DNA from: Bosea sp. Tri-49
Lineage (GTDB): Bacteria; Pseudomonadota; Alphaproteobacteria; Rhizobiales; Beijerinckiaceae
Assembly (NCBI RefSeq): GCF_003952665.1
Contig: NZ_CP017946.1
Location: 1,364,001-1,428,000, forward strand
DNA: 64,000 nucleotides
Direction of reading: 5' to 3'
Position 1 is the stretch's first letter, and each line of letters opens with the position of its first letter. The position numbers and the translations under genes are program-made. Below, piece by piece: positions 45,895 through 55,260 of this stretch. The notes below the pieces were generated by a model. That model had not been told where the DNA came from. It did not search any database and was given only the letters and a program-made list of their open reading frames with translations.

Positions 45895-47964
45895 ATGAAA
45901 TCCATCAGGACCCAGATTTTGGGGCTGATCGCGATTGTCGCGGCTGGCGCCTTGGTTGCACTTGGCTGCGCGCTACTGGCGATGACCCGCATCGACACGA
46001 TGAACGAGCGCTCATCGCAGCAGAACCATATCGCCCTCGCTGCCGAACGGCTCAATGCCGCGGTCAATCTGGTCGTCGCCGATTCCTATCTCGTCTACAC
46101 CGCCCGCAACCCACATTTCGCCGGGATCGCCGCAACGACGGTCGAAGGCGGCCTGACCAAGGTCGAGGAACGCCGCAAGGACCTCGCCAAGGTCGTTCCC
46201 GCCAGCGAGCGCGAACGCATGGAGAAGATCAGCGGACTGATCGCCGAATTCACCGGCATCCGGCTCGAGACGACCCGCATGGTCCGCGAGATCTCGGCCC
46301 GCGCGGCCGAAGCCTGGGGCAACAGCGACGCCAGCAAGAAGAACCGCGCGACGCTTCAGGAAGAGCTGACATCGCTGAGCAGTGCCAACGAGGCGCGCGC
46401 CAACGAGGTCGATGCGGAGTCGAGCGCCTTTTCCGAACAAGTCCGGACCTGGCTGCCGGTTGCGCTCGTGCTGGTCCTAGGCGCCGCGATTTTTGGCGCG
46501 TTGGTCTTCTCCCGACGCTCGATCATCCGCCCCCTGGTCGATCTCGGTGGGACGATGAGCCGCCTGACCGCGGGCGACACCCAGATCGAGGTGCCGCACA
46601 CCAAGCGGCGGGACGAGATCGGCGAGATGGCGCGGGCCGTTTCGGTTCTACGCGAGAGCACCGAGCAGGTCGCGCTGCTGCAGGAGCAGGAGCGTGCCGC
46701 CGCCGCGGCGCGCATTCGCTCGGCGGATGCGATGGCCTCGGTGGTGTCCGATGTCGGCGAGGTCGTTGCCGCTGCTGCCGCCGGCGATTTCTCGGCACGG
46801 CTCCAGATCGACCATGGCGACGAGCAGATGGAGCAGCTGGTTGCCGGGATCAACGAGATCAACGCAGTGGTCGACAATGCCACGACGGAGTTCGTCGCGG
46901 TGCTGCAAGCTCTGGCCGCCGGCGATCTGACCAACCAGGTGCCGACCGCCTATCGTGGGCGCTTCGCTGAGCTGAAGGACGCGATCAACGAGACGGTGTC
47001 GCGTCTGTCCTCGACCGTCAGCACGATCCAGACGATGTCGGCCGATGTCGGCCTGTCGGCGCGCGAGATCAACACGGGCGCAGACGACCTCTCCAAGCGC
47101 ACCGAGGAGCAGGCTTCCTCGTTGGAAGAAAGCGCTGCCACGACAGAGCAGCTCGCAGCATCGGTTAAGGCCGCCGCGCAAGCGGCCCAGCAGGCCGTAC
47201 GTCAGGCCGGCCAGGCCATGCAGGTCGCCCAGGACGGCGGCATCATCGTCACCGATGCCGTCTCGGCGATGGCTCGTATCGAGCAGGCCTCCAAGAAGAT
47301 CTCCGATATCATCCGGGTGATCGACGACATCGCCTTCCAGACCAATCTGCTGGCGCTCAACGCAGCGGTCGAGGCCGCCCGCGCCGGCGACGCCGGCAAG
47401 GGCTTCGCTGTGGTGGCCAGCGAGGTGCGCACACTGGCGCAGCGTTCAAGCGAGGCTGCCAAGGACATTTCGGGCCTGATCTCCTCCTCGAACAGCGAGG
47501 TCGAGGCCGGCGTAAAGCTCGTGCGCCAGGCCGGCGATGCGCTCACCCGCATCGTCGAAGCGGCGGGAAGCGTCCAGGCGACCGTCTCTGAGGTCGCGGC
47601 TGCTTCGAGCGAGCAGGCCAACGGCATCGAGGAGATGAGCCAGACCGTCGCGCATATGGACGAAATGACCCAGGCCAACGCCGCGCTCGCCGAGCAGAGT
47701 GCCGCCTCCGCCGGTGCGCTTTCGGGCAAGATCGGTGAGCTCAACGCCCTAGTCGCAGGCTTCCGGACCAGCGAGAGCCCCGTCGCCCACTCGCGCCAGC
47801 CGGCCGCATCCGAGCCCGAACGGCTGCGGACGCTGGCGGAGGCCGCTTTTGCTCAGCAGCAGCCGATGCCGCGCCGCGAGCGCGCAGCTTCCGCTCGCGT
47901 TCCAGCTCCAGCCCGTAAGGTCGCGAACGCCCGCGGCGGTGACGCTGGGTGGGAAGAGTTCTGA
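45895..47964 (+). CDS. Methyl-accepting chemotaxis protein with CheR-docking tail
   Basis: A 689-residue chemoreceptor. TM1 is about residues 8-30 ([20 protein letters not shown]). A helical periplasmic sensor of about 150 residues follows, then TM2 ([20 protein letters not shown]), a HAMP domain ([20 protein letters not shown]) and a second HAMP-like linker. The MA signalling domain contains the hairpin tip [20 protein letters not shown]. The C-terminus ends GWEEF, matching the xWxxF pentapeptide that tethers CheR/CheB. The start at 45895 has GGGGGA upstream; an upstream in-frame start would spoil the membrane anchor. The ligand is unknown and no che genes are adjacent. Confidence 0.92.
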   Translation: MKSIRTQILGLIAIVAAGALVALGCALLAMTRIDTMNERSSQQNHIALAAERLNAAVNLVVADSYLVYTARNPHFAGIAATTVEGGLTKVEERRKDLAKVVPASERERMEKISGLIAEFTGIRLETTRMVREISARAAEAWGNSDASKKNRATLQEELTSLSSANEARANEVDAESSAFSEQVRTWLPVALVLVLGAAIFGALVFSRRSIIRPLVDLGGTMSRLTAGDTQIEVPHTKRRDEIGEMARAVSVLRESTEQVALLQEQERAAAAARIRSADAMASVVSDVGEVVAAAAAGDFSARLQIDHGDEQMEQLVAGINEINAVVDNATTEFVAVLQALAAGDLTNQVPTAYRGRFAELKDAINETVSRLSSTVSTIQTMSADVGLSAREINTGADDLSKRTEEQASSLEESAATTEQLAASVKAAAQAAQQAVRQAGQAMQVAQDGGIIVTDAVSAMARIEQASKKISDIIRVIDDIAFQTNLLALNAAVEAARAGDAGKGFAVVASEVRTLAQRSSEAAKDISGLISSSNSEVEAGVKLVRQAGDALTRIVEAAGSVQATVSEVAAASSEQANGIEEMSQTVAHMDEMTQANAALAEQSAASAGALSGKIGELNALVAGFRTSESPVAHSRQPAASEPERLRTLAEAAFAQQQPMPRRERAASARVPAPARKVANARGGDAGWEEF

Positions 47965-48011
47965 GCCAAGCACCGAGCTCGCGGCGAAAAGGCCAAAGAG
48001 CTAGGCCGCCT

Positions 48012-48100
48012 CGTCATTGCGAGCGCAGCGAAGCAATCCACAAGGACTTAGAGCGCTGCCATCCCTGGATTGCTTCGTCGCTTTGCTCCTCGCAATGACG
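48012..48100. repeat. Palindromic dispersed repeat (CGTCATTGCGAGC family)
   Basis: The left arm starts CGTCATTGCGAGCGCAGCGA and runs on to AGCAATCCA (48012-48040). It pairs with the right arm TGGATTGCTTCG...CTCGCAATGACG (48066-48100). This wording belongs to a very abundant repeat type in Bradyrhizobium and related genomes. It lies after the chemoreceptor gene. Confidence 0.85.
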
Positions 48101-48195
48101 GATGCGCACTTCAGTCAGACGAAATCTGCTCTGCCTTGTTCGGCGTCGTGCGGGTTCCCCGCCGAGGCGAGCTTCACGCTAGCCCGCGGTCGTCG

Positions 48196-48471
48196 TCAGT
48201 GCCGCCTGATGCGCTGAAGGTGGCAGACCTTCACTCGCCCGCCTCGGCCATCTGCTCGCCACGTGCAGCCCGGATTGCGCGGCCGGCCCTCATAGATGTG
48301 GTAGACGCCGCGATTCCTGCGGTCGAAGCGCTGGTTTGAGGCGTCATGCCCGCCGATGCGGACATTGTTGCCGAAACGCACTTCGGCGGCAGCCGGAGCG
48401 GCCATCGCCAATGGAAACGCCAGCGCGGATAGCGCCAGCAGGCGTGTCGCAAGATCGGCCAGTCGTATCAT
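48196..48471 (-). CDS. Small exported hypothetical protein
   Basis: A 91-residue protein with a signal peptide (hydrophobic LLALSALAFPLAMAAPAAA, cleavage near residue 29). The mature part (EVRFGNNVRIGGHDASNQRF, VYHIYEGRPRNPGC, KVCHLQRIRRH) has two Cys that could form a disulfide. Function unknown; probably periplasmic. Confidence 0.65.
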   Translation of the reverse strand: MIRLADLATRLLALSALAFPLAMAAPAAAEVRFGNNVRIGGHDASNQRFDRRNRGVYHIYEGRPRNPGCTWRADGRGGRVKVCHLQRIRRH

Positions 48472-48521
48472 CCGCCGATCAGACCAGCCCTACGCAGATC
48501 GCGCAAGGCAAGGAGCGTGTT

Positions 48522-49646
48522 TCAGCTCCGGCCGGCGACTACGACGAGCTGCTTGATCTCGCCACGCAGGAACGCCTGCAGGAAGCGTTCATAATCCTTG
48601 ACCGAGACGCAGCCATTCGAATCGCCGCGCGGGCCGAGCAGGTAGTTGTGCACCAGCAAGCCGGCGCGGCCGAAAATCTTGCCGCTGCCGCCGACCGGAT
48701 GCATGCGGATGGCGCGCACGCCGTGGAACAGGGATTCGCGCTCGGTCAGATTATAGACATGCGGCGGCGTCGGCCCGTGCATGCGGACATGGACGAAGCG
48801 CAGGTCGTTCATCTTGTCGCCGAGGCCGGAATTGGCCTCCAGCCGCTCGCCATTGGGCAGGTAAACCACACGCGCGCTGATGTCGTAGACCGCGGTCTTG
48901 CCGCTGGCGACCGGTGTCGTGGACGCCAGGGGTGCAGGCATGGGCGCCGGGGCAACGGTCAGGCCACTGCCGCGACCGCTGCGCTGGGTGATGTCGTCCT
49001 GTGGTGCCGCATAGGCGAGGCGCTCGCCGGAGCTCTGCGGCGCATTCGCGCCGAAGAGCTTCTCGAAGAAGGAGCGGTTGTCGGCCGGCTCGGCCTTGGC
49101 GACGACGTCCTTGCTCTGGCGTGACGTAGCACGCAGGGCGACACGCGGTTCGGTCGGCGTTGGCAGCGTCAGATCGGATGGACGCGGGACCGGGCGCGGC
49201 ACGATCAGGGCAATCTGGGGCGTCTCGGCCGCGGGCTGCATAACGATCGCGGTCGTCGCCACGCTCGGGCCGACCGGCTCGGACGGCGCGATCGACCCGG
49301 TGGTTTCGGGGTCGAACATGACCGCTTGCGGGGCAGGAATCGCCGACTGAAAGTGACCGGACAAGGGCGCGCTGCCGGCGAGCGGTTGCGCGACGTAGCC
49401 GACGACATAGCCTGGGCGGAGCAGCGGCGTCGAGGTGTGGGCCAGTGCCGCTGAACGGGCCTGTGTGTGTTTTTGAACAGGTGAGGTCGCTGTCACTGCG
49501 GGCTCGGCGTGCCTGCCCGACCAGGCAGAGAAGCCCGCCATCGCACCACCGGCAACGGCAACAAGCACGCCAAGGCGAATGAAGGGGCTGCGGCGCCGGC
49601 GCTTCAGGCTATAGGAATAGCCGGTGAATTTGTTCGAGCTACGCAT
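48522..49646 (-). CDS. DUF2778 (Tlde1-like) L,D-transpeptidase-type protein
   Basis: A 374-residue protein. It has an N-terminal membrane anchor (SPFIRLGVLVAVAGGAMAGF), a long Pro/Thr/Ala-rich disordered linker (about 45-240), and a C-terminal DUF2778 domain. In that domain the catalytic pattern is visible: GLLVHNYLLGPRGDSNGCVSVKDYERF (His, then Ser-x-x-Cys), with VYLPNGERLEANSGLGDKMN at the domain start. The domain was characterised as the T6SS effector Tlde1 in Salmonella. Here the anchor and lack of T6SS genes suggest a resident cell-wall enzyme instead (inference). The start at 49646 is preferred to 49676. Confidence 0.8.
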   Translation of the reverse strand: MRSSNKFTGYSYSLKRRRRSPFIRLGVLVAVAGGAMAGFSAWSGRHAEPAVTATSPVQKHTQARSAALAHTSTPLLRPGYVVGYVAQPLAGSAPLSGHFQSAIPAPQAVMFDPETTGSIAPSEPVGPSVATTAIVMQPAAETPQIALIVPRPVPRPSDLTLPTPTEPRVALRATSRQSKDVVAKAEPADNRSFFEKLFGANAPQSSGERLAYAAPQDDITQRSGRGSGLTVAPAPMPAPLASTTPVASGKTAVYDISARVVYLPNGERLEANSGLGDKMNDLRFVHVRMHGPTPPHVYNLTERESLFHGVRAIRMHPVGGSGKIFGRAGLLVHNYLLGPRGDSNGCVSVKDYERFLQAFLRGEIKQLVVVAGRS

Positions 49647-49827
49647 ACGCAACGCCTCGGGACACCTTGCAGGCATCCCGCTCTGGCGCAGCGCCGCACT
49701 CGTCTCGCCGACACGCTTTATCGCGCTGGGCAGACCGTTTCGGCCTGTTCGTCAGTCTCGGGAAACCCCAACCTCGTCTGCGCATTGAGCGCGAACCTGG
49801 TTAATTCCCGATGAATCGAAACAGTTT

Positions 49828-49870
49828 TACGGAAAGCCAAACGCGCTGCGGTCGGGTGGCCGCAGCGCGT
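49828..49870 (-). terminator. Rho-independent terminator of the VOC dioxygenase gene
   Basis: On the reverse strand an 11-bp perfect stem (ACGCGCTGCGG with CCGCAGCGCGT, 49870-49860 and 49851-49841) is followed by TTTGGCTTTCC. It lies 20 bases after the stop at 49891. Confidence 0.75.
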
Positions 49871-49890
49871 CTTGATACCCTCGGAATAGC

Positions 49891-50841
49891 TCAGGCCAGA
49901 GGCTTCAGCCCGGCTTCGATCGCCGCCCGCTTCGGCTCGAGAAAGGGCGGCAGAGAGAGCCCCTCGCCCATCGTCTCGAAGGGCTCATCGGTGGCAAAGC
50001 CCGGCCCGTCGCTGGCGATCTCGATCAGCACGCCGTTCGGCTCGCGCAGATAGAGCGAGCGGAAGTAGAAGCGATCGACCGGCCCGCTGTTCGGATAGCC
50101 TGAGGTACGCAGCCGCTCGGCCCAGGCGTCATACTCGCCGAAGCTCGGCGTCCGCAGGGCAAGATGGTGTACGCCGCCAGCGCCTTCACGGGCCGGGGAA
50201 AGATTGGGCTCGACCGCAACATTGAGCTCGGCCGCCGGGCCGCCCTCGCCGATCCGGAAGACATGGATGTCGCCGGTGGCGTGGGCCGCGTCGCGATAGT
50301 CCGCGATGCGCTCCAGCCCGAGCAGCTTGGTCAGGACGAGCTCGGTGCGCTCGATCTGCGGCACCGAGATCGTCACCGGGCCGAGACCGCGGATCTGATG
50401 CTCGGCCGGAACCGGGCTCTTCTCCCAGGCGACGAAGGGGATCGTGCCGCCATCGACGACAAGCGTCAGGCGCTGGCCCTCCGGATCCTCGAAATCGAGC
50501 GCGGCGCGGCCGTTGAGCAGGCGCGTGTCGGAGACCGCGACGCCCGCAGCCGTCAACCGCTCGCGCCAGAAGTCGAGCGAGGCCTCGCTCGCGACCCTGA
50601 GCGAGGTGCGCGTGATCGAGTTCGTCCCGCGCCGGGCAGGAGATGTCGGCCAGTCGAAGAAGGTCAGGTCGGAACCGGGCGAGCCGGCGCCATCGGCATA
50701 GAACAGGTGATAGGCGGAGGTGTCGTCCTGGTTCACCGTCTTCTTGACCAGGCGCAAGCCAAGGGTCTCGACATAGAAGCGCCGGTTCTGGGCTGCCTGG
50801 GCGGTGATGGCGGTGACGTGGTGGATGCCGGTGAGTTGCAT
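49891..50841 (-). CDS. Ring-cleaving dioxygenase, VOC superfamily (MhqO-like)
   Basis: A 316-residue two-module vicinal-oxygen-chelate protein. Metal ligands expected from the family are visible: His in TGIHHVTAIT, His in GGVHHLALRTPSF, Glu in NGVLIEIASDGPGFA. The alignment type is that of MhqO/LinE-like hydroquinone or catechol extradiol dioxygenases, which open (hydro)quinone rings with Fe(II) and O2. In Bacillus, mhqO is induced by quinones. No adjacent quinone reductase or regulator is seen here, so the substrate is unproven. Confidence 0.85.
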   Translation of the reverse strand: MQLTGIHHVTAITAQAAQNRRFYVETLGLRLVKKTVNQDDTSAYHLFYADGAGSPGSDLTFFDWPTSPARRGTNSITRTSLRVASEASLDFWRERLTAAGVAVSDTRLLNGRAALDFEDPEGQRLTLVVDGGTIPFVAWEKSPVPAEHQIRGLGPVTISVPQIERTELVLTKLLGLERIADYRDAAHATGDIHVFRIGEGGPAAELNVAVEPNLSPAREGAGGVHHLALRTPSFGEYDAWAERLRTSGYPNSGPVDRFYFRSLYLREPNGVLIEIASDGPGFATDEPFETMGEGLSLPPFLEPKRAAIEAGLKPLA

Positions 50842-50976
50842 GATCTGGGCCCCTTGGTTGTGCGCCTCATCGAAAGAAGCAGCAGGATCGGTTGCCCAGG
50901 AAGATAGCTATTGCGAAGACGCCATAAAGAGAGCGTCAATCCAATCATAAATTGCACAAACGCAATGTCACCTCTC

Positions 50977-51294
50977 TCACTTGGAGGGTGCTGTGGTCAC
51001 CGGCGGCTCCGATTGCTTGGGCATGCTGCTCTTGTCGCCTGGAGCCGGCGCTGTGGTGCAGTCGTGCGGCTTGTTTTTGCAATCATAGACCATGGTCGGC
51101 GCCGCCGATTGCCCGGCCTGCCCGGCCGAAGGCAGAATCATGTTCTGGCCCTTGTCGACCTGGCTCGGATGCGTCGTCGTCGGGCCGACGCCGGAGTTGT
51201 CGGGCTGTTTTGTGGTTTGAGGTGTCTGCGCCACGGCGGCGGCGGTCAGTGCGACCGTCGTCAGCAGGGCAAGCATCGTCGTCCTGGCAGTCAT
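50977..51294 (-). CDS. Small exported Pro/Thr-rich protein
   Basis: A 105-residue protein with a signal peptide (MLALLTTVALTAAAVAQ, cleavage near residue 23). The mature sequence is low in hydrophobics and rich in Pro, Thr, Ser and Gln, with two Cys (YDCKNKPHDC). Function unknown. It lies between the VOC dioxygenase and the monooxygenase/reductase genes on the same strand. Confidence 0.6.
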   Translation of the reverse strand: MTARTTMLALLTTVALTAAAVAQTPQTTKQPDNSGVGPTTTHPSQVDKGQNMILPSAGQAGQSAAPTMVYDCKNKPHDCTTAPAPGDKSSMPKQSEPPVTTAPSK

Positions 51295-51357
51295 GGCGGA
51301 TCTCCGGCTGATCGAGGAAGTCGCCGATCAACCCGCCACTGCGCAATGAAGTTCCGG

Positions 51358-53721
51358 CTATTCTGCCGCCCGCGCCGCCGGAGCCATCGTCGCGTCAGCC
51401 GGCGCGCCGCCATGCCGGCTCGGCTTGGCTTTGAGTTTGAGGGTCTCCAGCTCCTCGCGCTCACGCGGCGTATTGCGCATGAGCTGGTCCTTGCCGGGCT
51501 GGTACTGCACCGGCTGCGTGACATCGGCGCCATACCAGGCCGCCGCCCGCAGCACGAAGGACGGATCGGCCAGATGCGGTCGCCCGAGCGCGACGAGATC
51601 GGCACGGCCGGCGGCAACGATGGTGTTGGCCTGGTCGGCCGAGGTGATGGCGCCAACGCACATGGTGGCGACGCCGGCCTCGTTGCGGATGCGGTCGGAG
51701 AACGGCGTCTGGAACATGCGGCCATAGAGCGGCCGGGCCCGCGGCGTGGTCTGCCCGGTCGAGACGTCGACCAAATCGCAGCCGGCCTCAGCAAACGCTT
51801 CCGAGATCGCGACCGACTCGTCCGGGCTGATCCCGCCGTCCTGCCAGTCCGTCGCCGAGATGCGCACCGACATCGGCTTGTCGGCCGGCCATGTCTGGCG
51901 AAGCGCGGCAAAGACTTCGAGCGGGAAGCGCAGGCGGTTCTCGAGCGGGCCGCCATAGTCGTCCGTGCGCTGGTTGGTCAGCGGCGAGAGGAAGCTCGCG
52001 AGCAGATAGCCATGGGCGCAGTGCAGTTCGAGCATGTCGAAGCCGGCGCGCAGGCCACGCTTCGCCGCCGCGACGAAGTCGGCCTTGACCCGGTCCATGT
52101 CGTCGCGGGTCATTTCGCGCGGCACCTGACTCTCGGGGTAGTATGGCAAGGGCGAGGCCGAGACGATCGGCCAGGCGCCCTCGTCGAGCGGCCGGTCCAT
52201 CCCGTCCCACATCAGCTTGCTCGCGCCTTTTCGGCCGGCATGGCCGAGCTGCAGGCAGATCTTCGCCGCCGAGTTGCCATGGACGAAATCGACGATGCGG
52301 GTCCAGGCCGCTTCCTGCTGGTCATTATACAGGCCGGTGCAGCCGGGCGTGATGCGCGCATCGGCGGAAACGCAGGTCATCTCCGTGAAGACGAGCCCTG
52401 CCCCGCCGACGGCGCGCGCGCCGTAATGCATCAGGTGCCAGTCGCCCGGCAGGCCTTCCTGCGCCGAGTACTGGCACATCGGCGAGACGACGAAGCGGTT
52501 GGCGACCTGCATCTCGCGCAGGCGGAAAGGCTGGAAGGCCGGCGGCACCGGCGTGCCATCGCGGCGCGTCGCCTGGTCGGCGCCGAGATCGGCGGCGACC
52601 ACACGATCGATCGCCGCGACAAATTCGGGCGCACGCAAAGCGAGGTTGTCGTAGGTGATCGCCTTGGAGCGGGTCATCAGCCCGAAGGCAAAGCGCTGCG
52701 GCTCGAAATCCCAGAAGCGCTTGAGCTGCTCGAACCAGACCAGCGAGACATCTGCGGCGTGCTGGGTCTTCTCGACCTCCTCGCGCCGCCCAGTCTCGAA
52801 GGTGGCGAGCGCTGCCCTGACGTCGAGCCCGGCGCGATGGAAGGCGCGATGCAGCGCGATCGAATCCTCCATGGCGAGCTTGGTGCCGGAGCCGATCGAG
52901 AAATGCGCCGTCGCCTTGGCGTCGCCGATGAGCACGACATTGTCGACCACCCAGTTGGCGCAACGGATCATCGGGAACTGCCGCCAGAGCGAGCGGTTGG
53001 TGATCAGCCTGTGGCCCTGCAATTCCTCGGCGAAGACCTCCTCCAGGAAAGCGGCCGTGCCGGCCTCGTCCATGCCCTCCAGCCCGGCACGGGCGAAGGT
53101 CTCGGGGTCGGTCTCCAGCACCCAGGTCGATTGCCCGACCTCGTACTGGTAGCAATGGGCAATGAAGACGCCGTGCTGCGTCTCCTTGAAGAAGAAGGTG
53201 AAGGCGTCGAAGGGTCGGGTCGACCCCATCCAGACGAAGCGGTTGGGCCTCAGATCGACCTCAGGCGCGAAGCGCTCGCGATCACCCTCGCGGATGCGGC
53301 TGTTGATGCCGTCGGCGGCGACGACGAGATCGTAATCGCGCTTCAGCGCCGCGACATCCTCGATCTCCTGGGAGAAGACGAGCCTGACGCCGACCTGGCG
53401 GGCCCGCTCCTGCAGAAGCATCAACAACGTGCGGCGCGAGCAGCCGCAGAAGCCGTTGCCGGGCACGCGCTGCGCCGTGCCTTTGAAATGGATCTCGATG
53501 TCGTCCCAGTAGGCGAAGCTTTTGACGATCGCCTCATAGCTCGGCTGGTCCGCCGCCTTGAACAGGTCGAGCGTCTGGTCGGAGAAGACGACGCCGAAGC
53601 CGAAGGTATCGTCATCGCGATTGCGTTCGAACACGGTGACGTCGAGCGCCGGCCAATCGCGCTTCATCAGCAGCGCGTAATAGAGCCCCGCCGGCCCGCC
53701 GCCCACCACCGCAATGCGCAT
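51358..53721 (-). CDS. 2-aminobenzoyl-CoA-type monooxygenase/reductase (FAD hydroxylase fused to old-yellow-enzyme domain)
   Basis: A 787-residue two-domain flavoprotein. Residues 1-380 are a salicylate-hydroxylase-like FAD monooxygenase: [63 protein letters not shown]. Residues 385-750 are an old-yellow-enzyme NAD(P)H-flavin reductase: [58 protein letters not shown]. This exact fusion is 2-aminobenzoyl-CoA monooxygenase/reductase of Azoarcus, often annotated 'bifunctional salicylyl-CoA 5-hydroxylase/oxidoreductase'. It hydroxylates and then reduces the CoA-activated ring, dearomatising it. It faces an operon with a benzoate-type CoA ligase and beta-oxidation-like genes. The start at 53721 is fixed by the nucleotide-binding strand. 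Confidence 0.88.
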   Translation of the reverse strand: MRIAVVGGGPAGLYYALLMKRDWPALDVTVFERNRDDDTFGFGVVFSDQTLDLFKAADQPSYEAIVKSFAYWDDIEIHFKGTAQRVPGNGFCGCSRRTLLMLLQERARQVGVRLVFSQEIEDVAALKRDYDLVVAADGINSRIREGDRERFAPEVDLRPNRFVWMGSTRPFDAFTFFFKETQHGVFIAHCYQYEVGQSTWVLETDPETFARAGLEGMDEAGTAAFLEEVFAEELQGHRLITNRSLWRQFPMIRCANWVVDNVVLIGDAKATAHFSIGSGTKLAMEDSIALHRAFHRAGLDVRAALATFETGRREEVEKTQHAADVSLVWFEQLKRFWDFEPQRFAFGLMTRSKAITYDNLALRAPEFVAAIDRVVAADLGADQATRRDGTPVPPAFQPFRLREMQVANRFVVSPMCQYSAQEGLPGDWHLMHYGARAVGGAGLVFTEMTCVSADARITPGCTGLYNDQQEAAWTRIVDFVHGNSAAKICLQLGHAGRKGASKLMWDGMDRPLDEGAWPIVSASPLPYYPESQVPREMTRDDMDRVKADFVAAAKRGLRAGFDMLELHCAHGYLLASFLSPLTNQRTDDYGGPLENRLRFPLEVFAALRQTWPADKPMSVRISATDWQDGGISPDESVAISEAFAEAGCDLVDVSTGQTTPRARPLYGRMFQTPFSDRIRNEAGVATMCVGAITSADQANTIVAAGRADLVALGRPHLADPSFVLRAAAWYGADVTQPVQYQPGKDQLMRNTPREREELETLKLKAKPSRHGGAPADATMAPAARAAE

Positions 53722-53747
53722 GACGTCCTCCCTCGCTGACGAAATCA

Positions 53748-53763
53748 TTTTAAACCTAAAATA
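53748..53763. promoter_or_regulatory. Candidate MarR-type operator, site 1
   Basis: TTTTAAACCTAAAATA: arms TTTTA and TAAAA around AACC, lying 27 bases upstream of the monooxygenase/reductase ATG. A second copy (one arm mismatch) is at 53908-53923. Confidence 0.45.
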
Positions 53764-53907
53764 ATTTTGGCTCAAGCCCTGACGGATCGGATATCCATCT
53801 CGCTCCGAAAAATGCAGGCAACCTCGATTAAAACCTCGTATAATGCACTGTCATATATGTATTTTCGATATTCCCTCATCGCTGTTCTCCGTGCCCCTTG
53901 CAAAATG

Positions 53908-53923
53908 TTTCAGACCTAAAATA
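53908..53923. promoter_or_regulatory. Candidate MarR-type operator, site 2
   Basis: TTTCAGACCTAAAATA shares TTTYA-N-ACCTAAAATA with site 1, in the same orientation, 28 bases upstream of the SDR start. The two sites frame the divergent promoters. Confidence 0.45.
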
Positions 53924-53950
53924 TATTGAACCCAAGAGGGAGTGAACGGC

Positions 53951-54712
53951 ATGGCATCGGCTCTGGCGGGACAGCATGCCCTGGTGAGCGGCGGCGGACG
54001 CGGCATCGGCCGCGCCATCGCCTCCACCCTGCGCCAGGCCGGCGCCCGCGTCTCGATCATCGGCCGCAATGACGACATCCTGCAACAGGCTGTGCTCGAC
54101 GGCGCGGCAGATGCCGCCCGTTCCGTCGACGTGACCAATGAGAGCGCCGTGAGCGAGGCGATGGCTGGGCTCGCGGCAGGGCAGCCCTTCGACATCGTCG
54201 TCGCCAATGCCGGCGCGGCCGAGAGCGCCAGCTTCCAGCGCAGCGATGCAGAGCTGTTCCGGCGCATGGTCGAGATCAACCTGATCGGCACGGTGAATTG
54301 CTTCCGGCCGGCCCTGCCCGCCATGACCCAGCGTCGCTCCGGCCGGCTGATCGCGATCGCCTCGACCGCGGGGCATCGCGGCTATGCTTATGTCTCGGCC
54401 TATGTCGCCGCCAAGCATGCGGTCGTCGGCCTCGTGCGCTCCCTAGCGTTGGAGACGGCCCGGAGCGGCGTCACCGTCAACGCCGTCTGCCCAGGCTATA
54501 CCGACACCGACATGGTCGCCGGCAGCCTGACCACGATCGCTGCCAAGACCGGCAAGACTCGTGACGAAGCGCTGGCGGAGCTCACCAAGGATAATCCGCA
54601 GCACCGGCTGATCATGCCGGAGGAAGTCGCGGCCGCCGTCCTCAATCTCTGCGGGCCGCAAAGCCGTGGCATCACCGGGCAATCCATCCTGATCAATGGC
54701 GGGGAGTTCTGA
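53951..54712 (+). CDS. Short-chain dehydrogenase/reductase of the aminobenzoyl-CoA operon
   Basis: A 253-residue classical SDR. It has the NAD(P) motif VSGGGRGIGRAIASTLR, NAG in VVANAGAAE, and the catalytic Ser/Tyr/Lys in AIASTAGHRGYAYVSAYVAAKHAVVG (YxxxK is YVAAK). The C-terminal NAVCPGYTDTDMV and INGGEF are standard. As first gene of the operon it likely serves as 3-hydroxyacyl-CoA dehydrogenase or reductase of a ring ketone in the pathway. The ATG at 53951 follows AGAGGGAG; a GTG at 53942 is too close to it. Confidence 0.85.
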   Translation: MASALAGQHALVSGGGRGIGRAIASTLRQAGARVSIIGRNDDILQQAVLDGAADAARSVDVTNESAVSEAMAGLAAGQPFDIVVANAGAAESASFQRSDAELFRRMVEINLIGTVNCFRPALPAMTQRRSGRLIAIASTAGHRGYAYVSAYVAAKHAVVGLVRSLALETARSGVTVNAVCPGYTDTDMVAGSLTTIAAKTGKTRDEALAELTKDNPQHRLIMPEEVAAAVLNLCGPQSRGITGQSILINGGEF

Positions 54713-54714
54713 CG

Positions 54715-55260
54715 ATGGAGATTCCGTCCAACGCCCCCCTGCTCGACCGCGAGACCAAGGCGAGCGAACGCCCCGGCGACCACAAGGACGAGCTTCGGCT
54801 CTGGCTGCGGATGCTGACCTGCTCGACGCTGATCGAGAGCGAGATCCGCACCCGCCTGCGCGAGGAGTTCAAGACGACGCTGCCGCGCTTCGACCTGATG
54901 GCGCAGCTGGAGAAGTCGACCACCGGCATGACTGTCGGCGAGGTCTCGCAGCGATTGATGGTCTCGAACGGCAACGTCACCGCCGTCGTCGCCGGCCTGC
55001 TCGCCGACGGGCTGGTCGACAAGCGCCCGGCGGCGCAGGACCGGCGCGTCCAGGTGCTGACGCTGACTGCCCAGGGCCGGCGCGCTTTCAAGGCGATGGC
55101 CGAGCGCCATGAGAACTGGATCGCCGAGCTCTTCGCCGGGCTTGGATCGGCCGAGATCGGCCAGCTCTTCCGGTTGCTCGGCGGGGCCAAGGCCTCGCTC
55201 CATCAGGCCATCAGCAAGCGCCAGAACGGCACGCCGACCTCGGCGGGAGAGAACGAATGA
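54715..55260 (+). CDS. MarR family transcriptional regulator
   Basis: A 181-residue MarR regulator. The winged helix (about 55-130) reads [60 protein letters not shown]. It starts 2 bases after the SDR stop and its own stop overlaps the next ATG (ATGA), so it is embedded in the operon. MarR proteins of CoA-dependent aromatic pathways are commonly released by the aryl-CoA intermediate; that would suit control of both this operon and the divergent monooxygenase gene (inference). Confidence 0.88.
   Translation: MEIPSNAPLLDRETKASERPGDHKDELRLWLRMLTCSTLIESEIRTRLREEFKTTLPRFDLMAQLEKSTTGMTVGEVSQRLMVSNGNVTAVVAGLLADGLVDKRPAAQDRRVQVLTLTAQGRRAFKAMAERHENWIAELFAGLGSAEIGQLFRLLGGAKASLHQAISKRQNGTPTSAGENE

Noticed and set aside
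51358..53721. Simple salicylate hydroxylase annotation
   Set aside because: The fused old-yellow-enzyme domain and the CoA-ligase neighbour point to a CoA-thioester substrate instead.
50911..53739. 942-codon open frame on the + strand antisense to the monooxygenase/reductase
   Set aside because: High-GC shadow: Arg/Gly/Asp-rich, no recognisable domain, and the opposite strand encodes an unmistakable flavoprotein.
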